From: Pelagicoccus sp. SDUM812003
GTDB taxonomy: Bacteria; Verrucomicrobiota; Verrucomicrobiia; Opitutales; Opitutaceae
Reading direction: 5' to 3'
Length of the DNA stretch: 64,000 bases
NCBI RefSeq assembly: GCF_031127815.1
Contig: NZ_JARXHY010000010.1
Location: 62,001-126,000 of the forward strand
Numbering within the stretch: the stretch's first letter is position 1; every line of letters starts with the position of its first letter. The notes under the pieces were generated by a model. It searched no databases. It was not told the origin of the DNA and saw only the letters and a list, made by a program, of their open reading frames with translations. The position numbers and the translations under genes were made by a program. This document shows positions 15,706 through 25,569 of the stretch, in pieces.

Positions 15706-17505
15706 ATGACCTGGCAGATCGCCCTCGTGCTCTTCGTTCTCGTCGCGATGTTAGCGAGCTTCATCTGGGAACGCATTCCCGCCGAGCTCACCGCGCTGGC
15801 CGGACTTTGCATCCTGATCGCGAGTGGAGTGCTCTCCACCGACCAGGCTCTGGCGTCGTTCTCCAATTCCGCCCCCATCGCCGTCGGAGCCATGTTCGTG
15901 CTCAGCGCCGCCCTGGAAAAAGGCGGCGCCATCCAGATCCTGGCCAAGCGCCTCAAGGGCCTCGGCAAGCGCGGCGCCTACCTGACGCTTCCTGCCCTCG
16001 TCCTGGTGGTGGCCGCCGTTTCAGCCTTCATCAACAACACTCCGGTGGTCGTGGTCTTCCTGCCAGTGGTGCTTTCCTTGGCCAAGCAAATGGAGGTTCC
16101 CGCCTCCAAACTGCTCATCCCTCTGTCCTACGCTTCCATTTTCGGCGGCACCTGCACCCTCATCGGCACCAGCACCAACATCGTAGTCAGCTCCGTCGCC
16201 CAGGCCAACGGCTTGCGCCCGCTATCCATGTTCGAGCTGGCCGGGATCGGCGTCCCGCTGCTCATCACCGGCACCCTCTACCTCGTCCTCTACGGCTACC
16301 GCATATTGCCCCACCGCGAGACGCTCACCTCCATTCTCAACGACGAAGAGCGCCGAGAATACATGCTGGAAGGCTTCATCGCCGAGGATTCGCCGCTGAT
16401 CGGCAGATCCCTATCGGCCCTGACCAACTTCAAAGGCAGCGGCCTGCGTCCCCTCGAAGTGATCCGCCACGGCGTTTCCATCCAGCGCGATCCGCTAACC
16501 ATCGAACTCCATGAAGGCGACCGCATCCTCGTCGCCGCCAGCGCTCGCGTGCTTTCGCAGGCCCACGCCTCCGCGGACGACTCCCTGTCCTCCCTGCTCG
16601 GAGCGTTCGGGATGGAACCCATCGCCGCCGCCCAAGGCAGCCTCATCGAAGTGGCGATCCGCGCCGAAACCGAGCTGGCAGACTGCAGCTTCAACCAGCT
16701 CAATTTCCGACAACGCTACCGCCTAGCCCCCATCGCCATCCATCGCAACAACATCAACTTGGAGGAAAACATCGCCAATATCCCGCTCCGAGCTGGAGAC
16801 ATCCTCCTACTCGTCGGCAGCACCGAAGCCATCCAAGCCCTGCGACAAAACCCGGACTTCGTAGTGATCGACGAAACCCCCATGGAGACGAAACAAGGCC
16901 TCGGTCCGCTCCTGCTATCCGTGGCGACCATCGCTGGCGTGATCATCGTCTCCAGCTTCGGGCTCATTCCCATCGCAGGCGCAGCCATCATAGGCTCCGT
17001 CTTCCTGCTGCTCTGCGGCTGCTTGACCACTCAGGAAGCGTACAAGTCCATCCATTGGCCCATCCTCTTCATCATCTTCGCGATGCTTGGAGTGAGCCAG
17101 GCCCTCGACTCCAGCGGGGCCTCGCGCCTGATCGCCCAATCGCTGGTTTCCACCATCGACACTTTCGTGACGCCCGCTTGGCAGCCCCTGGTGCTTCTGG
17201 CCGGCATCTACCTCATCACCACCACGCTGACCGAAGTGCTATCCAACAACGCCACAGCGGTGCTCATGACCAGCCTGGCCATCGGAGCCGCCGAGGCGCT
17301 CGGCGTGGACGCCCGCCCCTTCATCATCGCGGTGGCGGCAGCGGCATCGGCGAGCTTCGCGACTCCCATCGGCTACCAGACCAACACCTACGTCTACGGG
17401 ATCGGCGGCTACCGTTTCACCGATTTCATGAAGATCGGCATTCCGCTCAACATCGTCTCCTTCATCATCGCTCTCGTGGTCATCCCCCTGCTCTGGTCGT
17501 TCTGA
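15706..17505 (+). CDS. SLC13/DASS-type permease with two TrkA-C (RCK_C) domains
   Basis: A 599-aa membrane transporter. The N-terminal half has about six membrane segments, including the conserved INNTPVVVVFLPVV and GTCTLIGTSTNIVV motifs of the DASS/ArsB superfamily. A cytoplasmic insert of about 185 residues (about 205-390) contains two RCK_C-type domains, each ending in a GD.ILV-like strand. The C-terminal half resumes with further membrane segments and a second hairpin motif (TEVLSNNATAVLMTSLA; SFATPIGYQTNTYVYG). Such proteins move dicarboxylates, sulfate or other anions with Na+ or H+. Nothing nearby fixes the substrate. Confidence 0.9.
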   Translation: MTWQIALVLFVLVAMLASFIWERIPAELTALAGLCILIASGVLSTDQALASFSNSAPIAVGAMFVLSAALEKGGAIQILAKRLKGLGKRGAYLTLPALVLVVAAVSAFINNTPVVVVFLPVVLSLAKQMEVPASKLLIPLSYASIFGGTCTLIGTSTNIVVSSVAQANGLRPLSMFELAGIGVPLLITGTLYLVLYGYRILPHRETLTSILNDEERREYMLEGFIAEDSPLIGRSLSALTNFKGSGLRPLEVIRHGVSIQRDPLTIELHEGDRILVAASARVLSQAHASADDSLSSLLGAFGMEPIAAAQGSLIEVAIRAETELADCSFNQLNFRQRYRLAPIAIHRNNINLEENIANIPLRAGDILLLVGSTEAIQALRQNPDFVVIDETPMETKQGLGPLLLSVATIAGVIIVSSFGLIPIAGAAIIGSVFLLLCGCLTTQEAYKSIHWPILFIIFAMLGVSQALDSSGASRLIAQSLVSTIDTFVTPAWQPLVLLAGIYLITTTLTEVLSNNATAVLMTSLAIGAAEALGVDARPFIIAVAAAASASFATPIGYQTNTYVYGIGGYRFTDFMKIGIPLNIVSFIIALVVIPLLWSF

Positions 17506-17619
17506 CAGAGGGCAACGCGTGACCTATGGCCTAGGGAGCTCTAGGCCACCCGGCACTGGCGAGAATCCTGTAACCTGCGCTAGGCTGACGGGGAACAACA
17601 GGACACAACTCCTCTCCGC

Positions 17620-18543
17620 ATGACTGCCCTTCTCGCTTCCCAACTGAGCAAATCCTTTGGCCCCATCAAAGCGCTGGACCAGCTCGATCTCGCCATCGAA
17701 GACGGTTCCTTCTTCGGACTGCTAGGTCCCAACGGGGCCGGCAAAAGCACCTTCATGAGCCTGGTTTCCGGATTCCAAAAGCCCGATAGCGGCACGCTGC
17801 AGCTCTTCGGAGTCGCCCTGGACGCGGAAAACCTCCAGCAGAAGAAGACCATCGGCTTCGCTCCGCAGCACATCGCGCTCTACCCGGAATTCACCGCGGA
17901 AAAGAATCTTTCCTTCTTCGGCAAGCTCTACGGGCTCAGCGGCAAGGACCTGGCCCACCGCATCGACTCGGTGCTAGACATCGCCCAGCTCGCCGATCGG
18001 CGCCGCTCGCGAGTGAAGGACTTCTCAGGCGGCATGAAACGACGGCTCAACATCGCTTGCGCCCTGCTGCACCAGCCCCGCATCCTGCTTTGCGACGAGC
18101 CCACGGTCGGCGTCGACCCGCAATCTCGAAATGCCATCTTCGACACCCTGCGGGCCATGAAGGAGCAAGGCATGACAGTGGTCTACTCAACCCACTACAT
18201 GGAAGAGGCGGAACGTCTGTGCGACACCATCGCCATCATCGATCAAGGCCGGATCCTGCGCCGCGGCACTCTGGAGGAGCTCCTCAGCGACCTGCCGCAC
18301 GACACCCTCATTTCCCTGCGCCGTGGGACGCTGGCCGAGCCCCAACTCGCCGCCCTTTCCCAATTCGGAACGGTGCGCGAAAGCGGGCACCACTACCAGC
18401 TGCAGCCCGGCGAAACCTTCAAGCTTTCCCGCTTCTTCGGCTGGGCGGAGGAGCAGGACATACCCGCGCAAACCTTCCAGATCCAGCGTCCCTCCCTAGA
18501 AGACCTTTTCCTCCACCTCACAGGCCGCGATCTGCGCGAGTAG
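17620..18543 (+). CDS. ABC exporter ATP-binding protein
   Basis: 307 aa. Walker A GPNGAGKST at about 36-44, signature FSGGMKRR at 135-142, Walker B ILLCDEPTVGVDP near 152-164, and the switch His in YSTHYMEE near 190. The C-terminal 90 residues are the extension typical of the DrrA/CcmA-like subfamily, which powers ABC-2 permeases. The ABC-2 permease gene follows 53 bp downstream, so the two form one transporter that exports an unidentified substrate. Confidence 0.95.
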   Translation: MTALLASQLSKSFGPIKALDQLDLAIEDGSFFGLLGPNGAGKSTFMSLVSGFQKPDSGTLQLFGVALDAENLQQKKTIGFAPQHIALYPEFTAEKNLSFFGKLYGLSGKDLAHRIDSVLDIAQLADRRRSRVKDFSGGMKRRLNIACALLHQPRILLCDEPTVGVDPQSRNAIFDTLRAMKEQGMTVVYSTHYMEEAERLCDTIAIIDQGRILRRGTLEELLSDLPHDTLISLRRGTLAEPQLAALSQFGTVRESGHHYQLQPGETFKLSRFFGWAEEQDIPAQTFQIQRPSLEDLFLHLTGRDLRE

Positions 18544-18596
18544 CGCCGCTCCCATTCCCCCCTCTCCTGATTCACGTCACCTTTCCCCTCCTTTCC

Positions 18597-19946
18597 ATGA
18601 AAACCATTCTCGCTCTCATCGGCAAAGACGCTCGTCATTTCGCGGGCGACAAGACCGCGGTCCTGCTCACATTCTTCGTGCCCTTCTTCGTCATCTTCCT
18701 GATCGGCAACATCTTCAGCGGAGCGGACGGAAATGGAGGATTGACCACAAAAATCGAACTGGCCGTTCTCGATCTGAGTCCCGATCAGAGCGGAGCCGGG
18801 CTGATCGAGGCCATGCAAGCGGACGAGGGGCTGGAAATCATCACCCAGATCGAACAGGAAGGCGCCGAGCCGATCCCATTCACCCGAGAGAGCATTCGCC
18901 AAGGCATCGTGGACCATCACTACAATTTCGCCCTGATCATTCCGGAGAATTTCGTGAAGGAAGAGGGGCTGGGCGTGCGGCTGGAGTTTCTTTCCAATCC
19001 GAAAAACAACGTGGAAGCCCAGATGATCAACGGGCTCATCCAGAAGAACATCTTCACCGGCCTTCCCAAAGTCTTCGCCAAGCAGGCCGACGCCATGCAG
19101 GCGGAATTTCTAGGCGACGACAACTATCGCCTCTTTCTGGACGGCCTCGCGGCCCTGATCAACCTCTCCTCCGACGAGGCGGACTTAAACCTGAGCGGCG
19201 ATGACATGTCCTTGACCGCCTTCCTGGAAAGCATGGAGGAGATGAACGAAGCGGAAGGCGAAAGCGGCGGCGGGGCTGGCGACATGCTAGCGGATCTCGT
19301 GGTTTTCGAAGAGGATCAGGTTTACGGAAAAGAAGTCCAAAACCCCTACCTGACCCGCATGGTGGGCGGCTACGCCATCATGTTCCTGCTGTTCGCCACC
19401 ACCGGCAGCGCCTCCTCGCTCTTCGAAGAACGAAACGCGGGCATGTTTCTGCGCCTGTTTTCCATGCCGGTCAAACGCACCCACATCCTCTGGTCGAAGT
19501 ACCTCTTCAACATGATGCTCGGCACCGTGCAGGCCATCGCCCTCTTCGTGGGGGCCAACCTGATCTTCGGGGTGCAGATCTACGACAATTTCCTGAACCT
19601 GCTCATCGTGGCCATTTGCAGCGCTTCAGCCTGCACCGCCTTCGGCATGCTGCTGGCCTCCATCTCGAAAAGCCAGCAATCGGCCCAAGGCTTCGGCACC
19701 TTGCTCATCATCAGCATGAGCGCCCTGGGCGGAGCCTGGTTTCCGGTCACCTGGATGCCCGAGCCCATGCAGCTGTTCAGCAAGTTCACCATCGTCTACT
19801 GGGGTGTGGAAGGCTTCCTGGGAGCGTTGTGGGAAAAGGCCTCCTTCGTGGAGCTGCTTCCCATCCTCGGCACCATTCTCGCGATCTCCGTCTTGCTGAA
19901 CGCCGTGAGCATCTGGCGCTTCAAGACCGGCGACCTCTTTCGCTGA
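18597..19946 (+). CDS. ABC-2 type transporter permease
   Basis: From the ATG at 18597 (MKTILALIGKDARHF) the product is 449 aa. A longer frame opens at 18057 but overlaps the ATPase gene and is not homologous. One N-terminal membrane segment (about 20-40) is followed by a roughly 215-residue extracytoplasmic region with an acidic, Gly-rich stretch. About five C-terminal membrane segments follow, with the ABC-2 pattern ALGGAWFPVTWMPEPMQ between the last ones. This is the YhgE/Pip-like single-chain ABC-2 layout. It probably works as a dimer with the upstream ATPase. Confidence 0.92.
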   Translation: MKTILALIGKDARHFAGDKTAVLLTFFVPFFVIFLIGNIFSGADGNGGLTTKIELAVLDLSPDQSGAGLIEAMQADEGLEIITQIEQEGAEPIPFTRESIRQGIVDHHYNFALIIPENFVKEEGLGVRLEFLSNPKNNVEAQMINGLIQKNIFTGLPKVFAKQADAMQAEFLGDDNYRLFLDGLAALINLSSDEADLNLSGDDMSLTAFLESMEEMNEAEGESGGGAGDMLADLVVFEEDQVYGKEVQNPYLTRMVGGYAIMFLLFATTGSASSLFEERNAGMFLRLFSMPVKRTHILWSKYLFNMMLGTVQAIALFVGANLIFGVQIYDNFLNLLIVAICSASACTAFGMLLASISKSQQSAQGFGTLLIISMSALGGAWFPVTWMPEPMQLFSKFTIVYWGVEGFLGALWEKASFVELLPILGTILAISVLLNAVSIWRFKTGDLFR

Positions 19947-20101
19947 CCACGACGGGGATCAATCGGTCGCGACCTCGTCAGACCGCTCTTGCCTCAAAAG
20001 CACGACTAGTCGAGCGTCGCATCAAAATCCGGTCAAAAGCGGTCCGCCTTTTTACTTCGATCCGCGAGCGCAACACAGTGCGGAAGAACATCGCCGCGCC
20101 C

Positions 20102-20842
20102 ATGACTGCTAAAACGCTCCCACTCGACGAGAAATCAATCGACCCCAGCACGCTCAGCCGGGAGGCTCTGATGCGCGAGCTCACCCTTCAAAAACGCCCG
20201 TTTCGCATTCTGCGCGAATTCATGAAGGCCTTGGAGCAGAAACGCGCCGCCAAAGGCCTCGGCTGGTCGCGTCCCTGGAACAAGTATGGGCTCACCGTCT
20301 TTCGAACACACATCCACCCTATCGGTCAGGACGCCAAATACCTGATCGACGCTCGAGAGCTCATACAGCCCTGCATCGCGAAGCTCCCCGACGAGTATCA
20401 GCTTTTCGTAGACGATCTTTGGTGCGACCCGAACCTCAAGGCCTTCACCTTCTACCACAACAACAAGGACGAGTGGGGAGAGTTCGAGGGCCTCTCCTTA
20501 TCGCTCGGCAGAAAGGTCGCCCACGATCCGAGCAAGCGAGACCGAATCGACCTGATCCTCGAAGATAAACGCGTTGACGGGGCAGTGGACGGTTCGATCG
20601 AGCGCGTCCGTCTCTACGTCAACCCGTGGCTAACGTATCAGAATAGGGAATACAAACTGATCGAACAGGGCGGTCCCTTCGAACCCGTCGACGAAGGCTA
20701 CCAAGACTTCTATCAAGAAAGCTGTCGGCGGTACGACCGGTGGAAGACCGACAAGTCCCGCCAATGGTCGCACTGGTCGGCCAACTACATCGAATACTTT
20801 GGCCCTCGCTGCTTCATCCCGAAAGGCAGTTCCTTCATTTGA
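20102..20842 (+). CDS. Hypothetical protein, 246 aa
   Basis: The ATG at 20102 (MTAKTLPLDEKSIDPST) gives 246 aa with sensible composition. The frame opens further upstream at 19616 but there runs across the permease gene. No signal peptide or membrane segment is seen; the protein is charged and rich in aromatic residues, with many Trp and Tyr in the last 80 residues. I recognise no family. It stands alone, convergent with argG, with a shared terminator hairpin between them. It is real by coding character but has no assigned function. Confidence 0.7.
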   Translation: MTAKTLPLDEKSIDPSTLSREALMRELTLQKRPFRILREFMKALEQKRAAKGLGWSRPWNKYGLTVFRTHIHPIGQDAKYLIDARELIQPCIAKLPDEYQLFVDDLWCDPNLKAFTFYHNNKDEWGEFEGLSLSLGRKVAHDPSKRDRIDLILEDKRVDGAVDGSIERVRLYVNPWLTYQNREYKLIEQGGPFEPVDEGYQDFYQESCRRYDRWKTDKSRQWSHWSANYIEYFGPRCFIPKGSSFI

Positions 20843-20847
20843 TGCCT

Positions 20848-20878
20848 GAAAAAGGCGAAGCCGTTTCCAGCTTCGCCT
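20848..20878 (-). terminator. Terminator of the arginine cluster
   Basis: A 9-bp stem AGGCGAAGC (20853-20861)/GCTTCGCCT (20870-20878) with an 8-nt loop. On the minus strand it is followed by a five-T run. It lies 35 bp past the argG stop. Confidence 0.82.
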
Positions 20879-20912
20879 CTCGGAAAAATCAGTATCAGTA
20901 TCCGTAAATCGA

Positions 20913-22142
20913 CTACTTCTCGATGAACTGGCTCTGCGTCGCGGCGCGAGCCCGAAGGCGTAGACCTTGCAAGCGGATGAAACCAGTCGCGTCGTCCGGA
21001 TTGTAGGTGGACTGCACGCCTTCCATCGAGGCCACGTTCTCGTCGTAGAGCGAGTACGGAGACTTGCGACCCACGGTGGTTACGTTGCCCTTGTAGAGCT
21101 TGAGACGTACCGTTCCGGTGACGCTCTTCTGGCTATTGTCGATGAAGGCCTGCAGGGCTTCGCGCTCGGGCGCGAACCAGAAACCGTTGTATACCAGTTC
21201 CGCATACTTCGGAATCAAGCTGTCGCGCAAGTGCTCGAGGTCGCGGTCCATGGTGAGCGACTCGACCTGCTTGTGGCCCATCATCAAAATCGTGCCACCT
21301 GGCGTTTCGTAAACACCGCGGCTCTTCATGCCGACGAAGCGGTTTTCCACGATATCCACCCGGCCGATGCCATGCTTGCCCGCGATCTTGTTGAGCTTGT
21401 AGATCGCTTCGGCTGGCGTGACCTTCTGGCCATCGATGGCAGTGCAGTCGCCCTTTTCGAAATCGAGCTCGATGTACTGAGCCTGATTCGGCGCGTCCTC
21501 GGGATCGACGGTGAGCTTGTACATCTTCTTGTTTTCCGGCGTGGTCGGGTCGAACCAAGGATCCTCCAGGATACCGGCTTCGTAGGAGATGTGCAGCGAG
21601 TTGCGGTCCATGGAGTAGGGCTTGGATGCCGACGCTTCCACGTTGATGTTGTTGTCCGCGCAGTACTGGATCATCTCCTTGCGGCCCGGGAAAGCCTTGC
21701 GGAAAACTTCCATGCGCCACGGGGAAATGATCTTCAGGTCAGGAGCGAGAGCGGCGTAGCCGAGCTCGAAACGCACCTGATCGTTGCCCTTTCCGGTGGC
21801 TCCATGAGCGACCGCGTCGGCGCCCACCTTGCGGGCCAGATCGATGTGAGCCTTGGCGATGAGGGGGCGAGCGATGGAAGTGCCGAGGTAGTACTGGCCT
21901 TCGTAGATCGCATTGGCCCGAAGCATCGGGAAGATGAAATCCTTGGCGAACTCGTCCTTTAGATCGAGCGTGTAGTGCTCGGAAGCGCCGGTGGCCTTGG
22001 CCTTTTCCTCCAGACCGTCCAGCTCTTCTTCCTGGCCGACGTCAGCAGCGAAGGTCACGATTTCCGCATTGTAGTGGTCCTTGAGCCAGCGAACGAGCAC
22101 CGAAGTGTCGAGTCCGCCCGAGTATGCGAGTACGATTTTCAT
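20913..22142 (-). CDS. argG: Argininosuccinate synthase
   Basis: It joins citrulline and aspartate using ATP to give argininosuccinate, the penultimate step to arginine. The 409-aa length is normal. The N-terminal PP-loop motif YSGGLDTS is at residues 8-15, and the conserved [13 protein letters not shown] and [15 protein letters not shown] segments follow. It is the last gene of the argC-J-B-D-F-G run; argH, needed for the final step, is not in the window. The 114-bp gap to argF holds an ATTCGTG-type repeat, so argG may be transcribed separately. Confidence 0.97.
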   Translation of the reverse strand: MKIVLAYSGGLDTSVLVRWLKDHYNAEIVTFAADVGQEEELDGLEEKAKATGASEHYTLDLKDEFAKDFIFPMLRANAIYEGQYYLGTSIARPLIAKAHIDLARKVGADAVAHGATGKGNDQVRFELGYAALAPDLKIISPWRMEVFRKAFPGRKEMIQYCADNNINVEASASKPYSMDRNSLHISYEAGILEDPWFDPTTPENKKMYKLTVDPEDAPNQAQYIELDFEKGDCTAIDGQKVTPAEAIYKLNKIAGKHGIGRVDIVENRFVGMKSRGVYETPGGTILMMGHKQVESLTMDRDLEHLRDSLIPKYAELVYNGFWFAPEREALQAFIDNSQKSVTGTVRLKLYKGNVTTVGRKSPYSLYDENVASMEGVQSTYNPDDATGFIRLQGLRLRARAATQSQFIEK

Positions 22143-22222
22143 ATAAAGTCTTTCTTAATAGTAGGCTTCCCCACGAATCTCACGAATGGGCACGGAATTG
22201 AGCCTTAAGGACTAAGTACAAG

Positions 22223-22250
22223 ATTCGTGAAGATTCGAGCAATTCGTGGG
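22223..22250. repeat. ATTCGTG-type intergenic repeat, copy 1
   Basis: A 28-nt word between argF and argG (ATTCGTGAAGATTCGAGC..., ending AATTCGTGGG). Its reverse complement matches the copy at 24497-24524 at 26 of 28 positions. Looser ATTCGTG-like words lie at 22174-22190. Confidence 0.6.
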
Positions 22251-22256
22251 AGAAAT

Positions 22257-23201
22257 TTATCTGCGGGCTGCCTCAGCCAGCACCGCCATGATGGCTTTCT
22301 GGGTGTGCAGGCGGTTTTCCGCCTCGTCGAAGATGACCGACTGCGGACCGTAAAGCACGTCCTCTTGGGCTTCCATGCCCTTGTAAGCGGGCAGGTCGTG
22401 CATGAAGAGGGCATCCTTCTTGCCGAGTTTCATCAAATCGGAGGTCACCGAATAGGGCTTCATCACATTGATGCGCTCGGCCGACTCCTTCTCCTGCCCC
22501 ATGCTCACCCAAGTATCGGTGTAGAGCACGTCAGCATCGCGAGCCGCTTCCTCTGGGTCAGTGGTGAAGCTCCAAGTTGGCACGTAGCCGCTTTCAGCCA
22601 AGGTGGCTTTGATCTCCTCGCCCGGCTCGTAGCCAACCGGTCCGGAGAGAAGCAGCTCCATGCCGAACATGGCGGCGCCGAGGATCCATGAGTTGGCGAT
22701 GTTGTTGGCGGTATCGCCGAAGTAGGCGATCTTCTTGCCTTTGAGGGATTCGAAGTGATTGCCGCCGTCGGACCAGCGCTCGGACATGGTGAAGGCGTCG
22801 GTGTAGATCTGACAGGGGTGCAGGTAGTCGGTCAAGGCGTTGATGACCGGGATGCTGCCAAGATTCGCCAGCTCCTCAACTTCCGCATGCTCGTAGGTCC
22901 GCACAATCAAGCCGTGCACGAAACGGGACAGCACGTTGGCGGTATCGTAGATCGATTCTCCGCGGCCGAGCTGGATGTCGCCCTTGTTGAGAAAGATTGG
23001 ATGGCCGCCGAGCTCGTGAATGCCCACATCGAAGGAAACGCGGGTACGGGTGCTGGACTTGGAGAAAATCATGGCCCAAGTCTGGCCCTTGAGAGCGGGT
23101 GGGGTGTGGCGACCGCGACCCTTCTTGAAACTAGCGGCGAGCGAGAAGACCTCGCTCGCTTGGTTCAGGGTCAAGTCCGTCTCTTTTAGGAAGTGTTGCA
23201 T
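22257..23201 (-). CDS. argF: Ornithine carbamoyltransferase (HDLP variant)
   Basis: It transfers the carbamoyl group to ornithine, giving citrulline. 314 aa, with the carbamoyl-phosphate site SSTRTR near 50-55, LGRGESIYDT and HPCQ. At the place where most OTCases have HCLP, this protein reads HDLPAYKG, with Asp269 instead of the Cys that contacts ornithine. The rest of the C-terminal ornithine domain looks intact. Its place between argD and argG supports an arginine-pathway role. A paralogue acting on N-acetylornithine or another amino acid is the alternative to consider. Confidence 0.92.
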   Translation of the reverse strand: MQHFLKETDLTLNQASEVFSLAASFKKGRGRHTPPALKGQTWAMIFSKSSTRTRVSFDVGIHELGGHPIFLNKGDIQLGRGESIYDTANVLSRFVHGLIVRTYEHAEVEELANLGSIPVINALTDYLHPCQIYTDAFTMSERWSDGGNHFESLKGKKIAYFGDTANNIANSWILGAAMFGMELLLSGPVGYEPGEEIKATLAESGYVPTWSFTTDPEEAARDADVLYTDTWVSMGQEKESAERINVMKPYSVTSDLMKLGKKDALFMHDLPAYKGMEAQEDVLYGPQSVIFDEAENRLHTQKAIMAVLAEAARR

Positions 23202-23242
23202 TTCTTGAGTTGAGTTTCGATTACTTCGTATTGGGGATTCAC

Positions 23243-24472
23243 TTACGCCGGTGTCGCGGACAACTCCGCTACCCGAGACGCTACTACGTTCTTCACGATT
23301 GCGAGAGCCTCGTCGATATCAGCCTTGCTTGCGATGAGCGGCGGAAGAAAACGGATCACGTTTCCACCAGCTGGCGGCACTACCAGTCCCGCTTCTCTGA
23401 GCTTGACAACCATTTCGAGCGGAACTTCGGCGATCTGAATGCCAAGCATGTATCCACGTCCTCTGACATCGAGGACGTAGGAGGGAAACTCGGCCTTTAG
23501 CGCTGCCAACTGTTCGACGAAATACGTTCCGTTCGTCCGCACGTTCTGCAGGAGCTGCTCTTCGTCGAGAACTTCCAGCGTCGCTAGCGCCGCGGCGCAG
23601 ATCAGAGGCGTGCCGCCAAAGGTCGTGCCATGCGAGCCTGCGTGGAAGAGCGACGCATGCTTGTCGTCGATCCAAACCGCGCCGATGGGAACGCCTCCGC
23701 CGAGCCCCTTCGCCATGCCAATCGCGTCGGGGCGAATGCCCGCCTCTTCGAAGGCGAAAAACGTACCCGATCTTCCGATACCGCACTGCACCTCGTCGAT
23801 GAGCAGCAAGATTCCTTTTTCGTCGCAAAGCGCCCGCAAGCCCTGAAGAAACTCGATTTCGCACGGATTCACTCCCCCTTCTCCCTGGATGGTCTCCACG
23901 AAAATGGCGCTGGTCGACTCGTCGACCGCCTTTTCGAAGGCCGGCAAATCGTTGAGCGGAGCCGTCTCGAATCCCGGCACCAAAGGGCGGAATCCGCCTT
24001 GAATCTTCTCCTGAGGCGTGGCGCTCATGCCGCCGAAGGTCCGGCCATGGAAGGCCTTTTCCGCCACGATCACCTTGAACTGCTTCGCCTCCTGACCTGA
24101 CTTGGCCTTTCCATAGAGACGCGAAAGCTTGATCAGCGCCTCGTTGGCCTCCGCTCCGCTGTTGCAGAAAAACACCTTTCCGCCGCCACCGGCTTTCCGG
24201 TTTAGTTCGGCAGCCAGCAAAGCCTGTTTTTGATTGCGATACAAGTTGCTGACATGGATGAGCTCCGCCGCTTGCGCTTGAATCGCGGATACATGCTTCG
24301 GGTGGCTATGTCCAAGGGTCAATACTGCGATGCCGGAACAGAAATCGATGTACTCCTTGCCCGCATCGTCCCATACACGCACGCCGCGGCCTCGGGTAAA
24401 CGTGATAGGCGGCAATCCATAATTGCCGAGTACGTTATCCTTATAAAGCTGCTCGGTGTTTTGTGTAGTCAT
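23243..24472 (-). CDS. argD: Acetylornithine aminotransferase
   Basis: A PLP-dependent class III aminotransferase that makes N-acetylornithine from the semialdehyde. 409 aa with FCSGIAVLTLGHSHPKHV, FCNSGAEANEALIKLSR, the Asp of LLLIDEVQCGIGRSG, and Lys in GMAKGLGGGVPIGA as Schiff-base lysine. It sits between argB and argF. The 89-bp gap to argB carries the second ATTCGTG-type repeat. Confidence 0.97.
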   Translation of the reverse strand: MTTQNTEQLYKDNVLGNYGLPPITFTRGRGVRVWDDAGKEYIDFCSGIAVLTLGHSHPKHVSAIQAQAAELIHVSNLYRNQKQALLAAELNRKAGGGGKVFFCNSGAEANEALIKLSRLYGKAKSGQEAKQFKVIVAEKAFHGRTFGGMSATPQEKIQGGFRPLVPGFETAPLNDLPAFEKAVDESTSAIFVETIQGEGGVNPCEIEFLQGLRALCDEKGILLLIDEVQCGIGRSGTFFAFEEAGIRPDAIGMAKGLGGGVPIGAVWIDDKHASLFHAGSHGTTFGGTPLICAAALATLEVLDEEQLLQNVRTNGTYFVEQLAALKAEFPSYVLDVRGRGYMLGIQIAEVPLEMVVKLREAGLVVPPAGGNVIRFLPPLIASKADIDEALAIVKNVVASRVAELSATPA

Positions 24473-24496
24473 GATGTGTTTCAGGTTTTTCCTTCA

Positions 24497-24524
24497 CCCA
24501 CGAGTTTCTCGAATCTTCACGAAT
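24497..24524. repeat. ATTCGTG-type intergenic repeat, copy 2
   Basis: CCCACGAGTTTCTCGAATCT... ending CACGAAT, between argB and argD. It is an inverse copy of 22223-22250 with two mismatches. A further GTTATTCGTGGGCAC word lies at about 24542-24556. Confidence 0.6.
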
Positions 24525-24561
24525 CGATTCGAGTATATTTGTGTTATTCGTGGGCACAAAC

Positions 24562-25440
24562 TTATTGGATAATTTCCGTGCCGATGCCGGTATCGGTGAA
24601 GATTTCCAGAAGAAGGCTATGCGGGAGGCGCCCGTCGATGAAGTGGACACGGTGCACGCCCGCGTCCAGAGCCTTGATGGCGCTGTCGATCTTTGGCAGC
24701 ATTCCAGCGCTGATGGTTCCATCCTTCTTCAGCTTGTTGACCTGACCCACCTTCAAGGTAGAAATCAACGTATCCAAATTCTTGGGATCTGATAGAAGCC
24801 CTGGAACATCGCTCATGTAGACCAAGCGTCGAGCTCTCAAAGCGCTAGCCACGCAGGCGGCTGCGACATCGGCGTTCACATTGTAGTACTGCCCCTTCTC
24901 GTCCACGGCGATGGGAGAGATGACCGGAGTGTAGCCGTCTTTGATCGCTTTCTTGATGATCTTCGCTTTGACCGTGGTGATATTTCCCACGTAGCCCAAA
25001 TCCGCAGGATCACCGTTTACATCCGTATCCAGTTTTTCACACTGGAGCACGTTCTCACCAGGAATTCCTAGGGGATGATCCTTGCGGATCTGCAGCATCT
25101 CGCAAACTTCACTGTTCACCTGCCGGCTGAGCACATCCCGAACCACGGAAACGGTTTCTCCATCCGTGAAGCGCAAACCGTTGACGAACTTCGTTTCGAT
25201 GTTCTTCTCCGCGAGAGCCCGCGTGATGGCCTTGCCGCCACCATGAACGACGACCGCGTGGATACCCACTGCGGAGAGGAAAGCAATGTCGCCAGCGACC
25301 CGCGCCCGAATCTCCGGGTCCGGATCGTCCATAAAACTACCTCCGTATTTGATAACGAAGATAGATCCCCGAAAATTCTGCACGTATGGCAAAGCCTCCA
25401 CCAGTACGGCAGCTTTGGAAATGATTTCCTGCATGTTCAT
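24562..25440 (-). CDS. argB: Acetylglutamate kinase
   Basis: It phosphorylates N-acetylglutamate, usually the controlled step of arginine synthesis. 292 aa. The phosphate-binding VIKYGGS is at about 29-35, HGGGK near 64-68, and the segment [10 protein letters not shown] near 203-212 belongs to the nucleotide site. An N-terminal helix of about 25 residues ([20 protein letters not shown]) precedes the core. In the family this helix is found in arginine-inhibited, hexameric enzymes, so feedback inhibition is likely but inferred. Confidence 0.97.
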   Translation of the reverse strand: MNMQEIISKAAVLVEALPYVQNFRGSIFVIKYGGSFMDDPDPEIRARVAGDIAFLSAVGIHAVVVHGGGKAITRALAEKNIETKFVNGLRFTDGETVSVVRDVLSRQVNSEVCEMLQIRKDHPLGIPGENVLQCEKLDTDVNGDPADLGYVGNITTVKAKIIKKAIKDGYTPVISPIAVDEKGQYYNVNADVAAACVASALRARRLVYMSDVPGLLSDPKNLDTLISTLKVGQVNKLKKDGTISAGMLPKIDSAIKALDAGVHRVHFIDGRLPHSLLLEIFTDTGIGTEIIQ

Positions 25441-25569
25441 TGATCTAGAGGGAATAAGGGAAGAAAGGGAGCGTCTTATCGAATCGCTCGAAACGTCACA
25501 AAAGGGAGATTCTCTGATTGGATTATAAGGAATTCGAGAGGATTCGCGCCATGGATCGGTGACAATTCG

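Noticed and set aside
18057-18596. 180-codon extension of the ABC-2 permease frame
   Set aside because: It lies inside the ATPase gene in another frame and is Pro/Arg/His-rich shadow sequence.
20967-21962. 331-codon open frame opposite argG
   Set aside because: argG is unmistakable on the minus strand, and the opposite frame has shadow composition.
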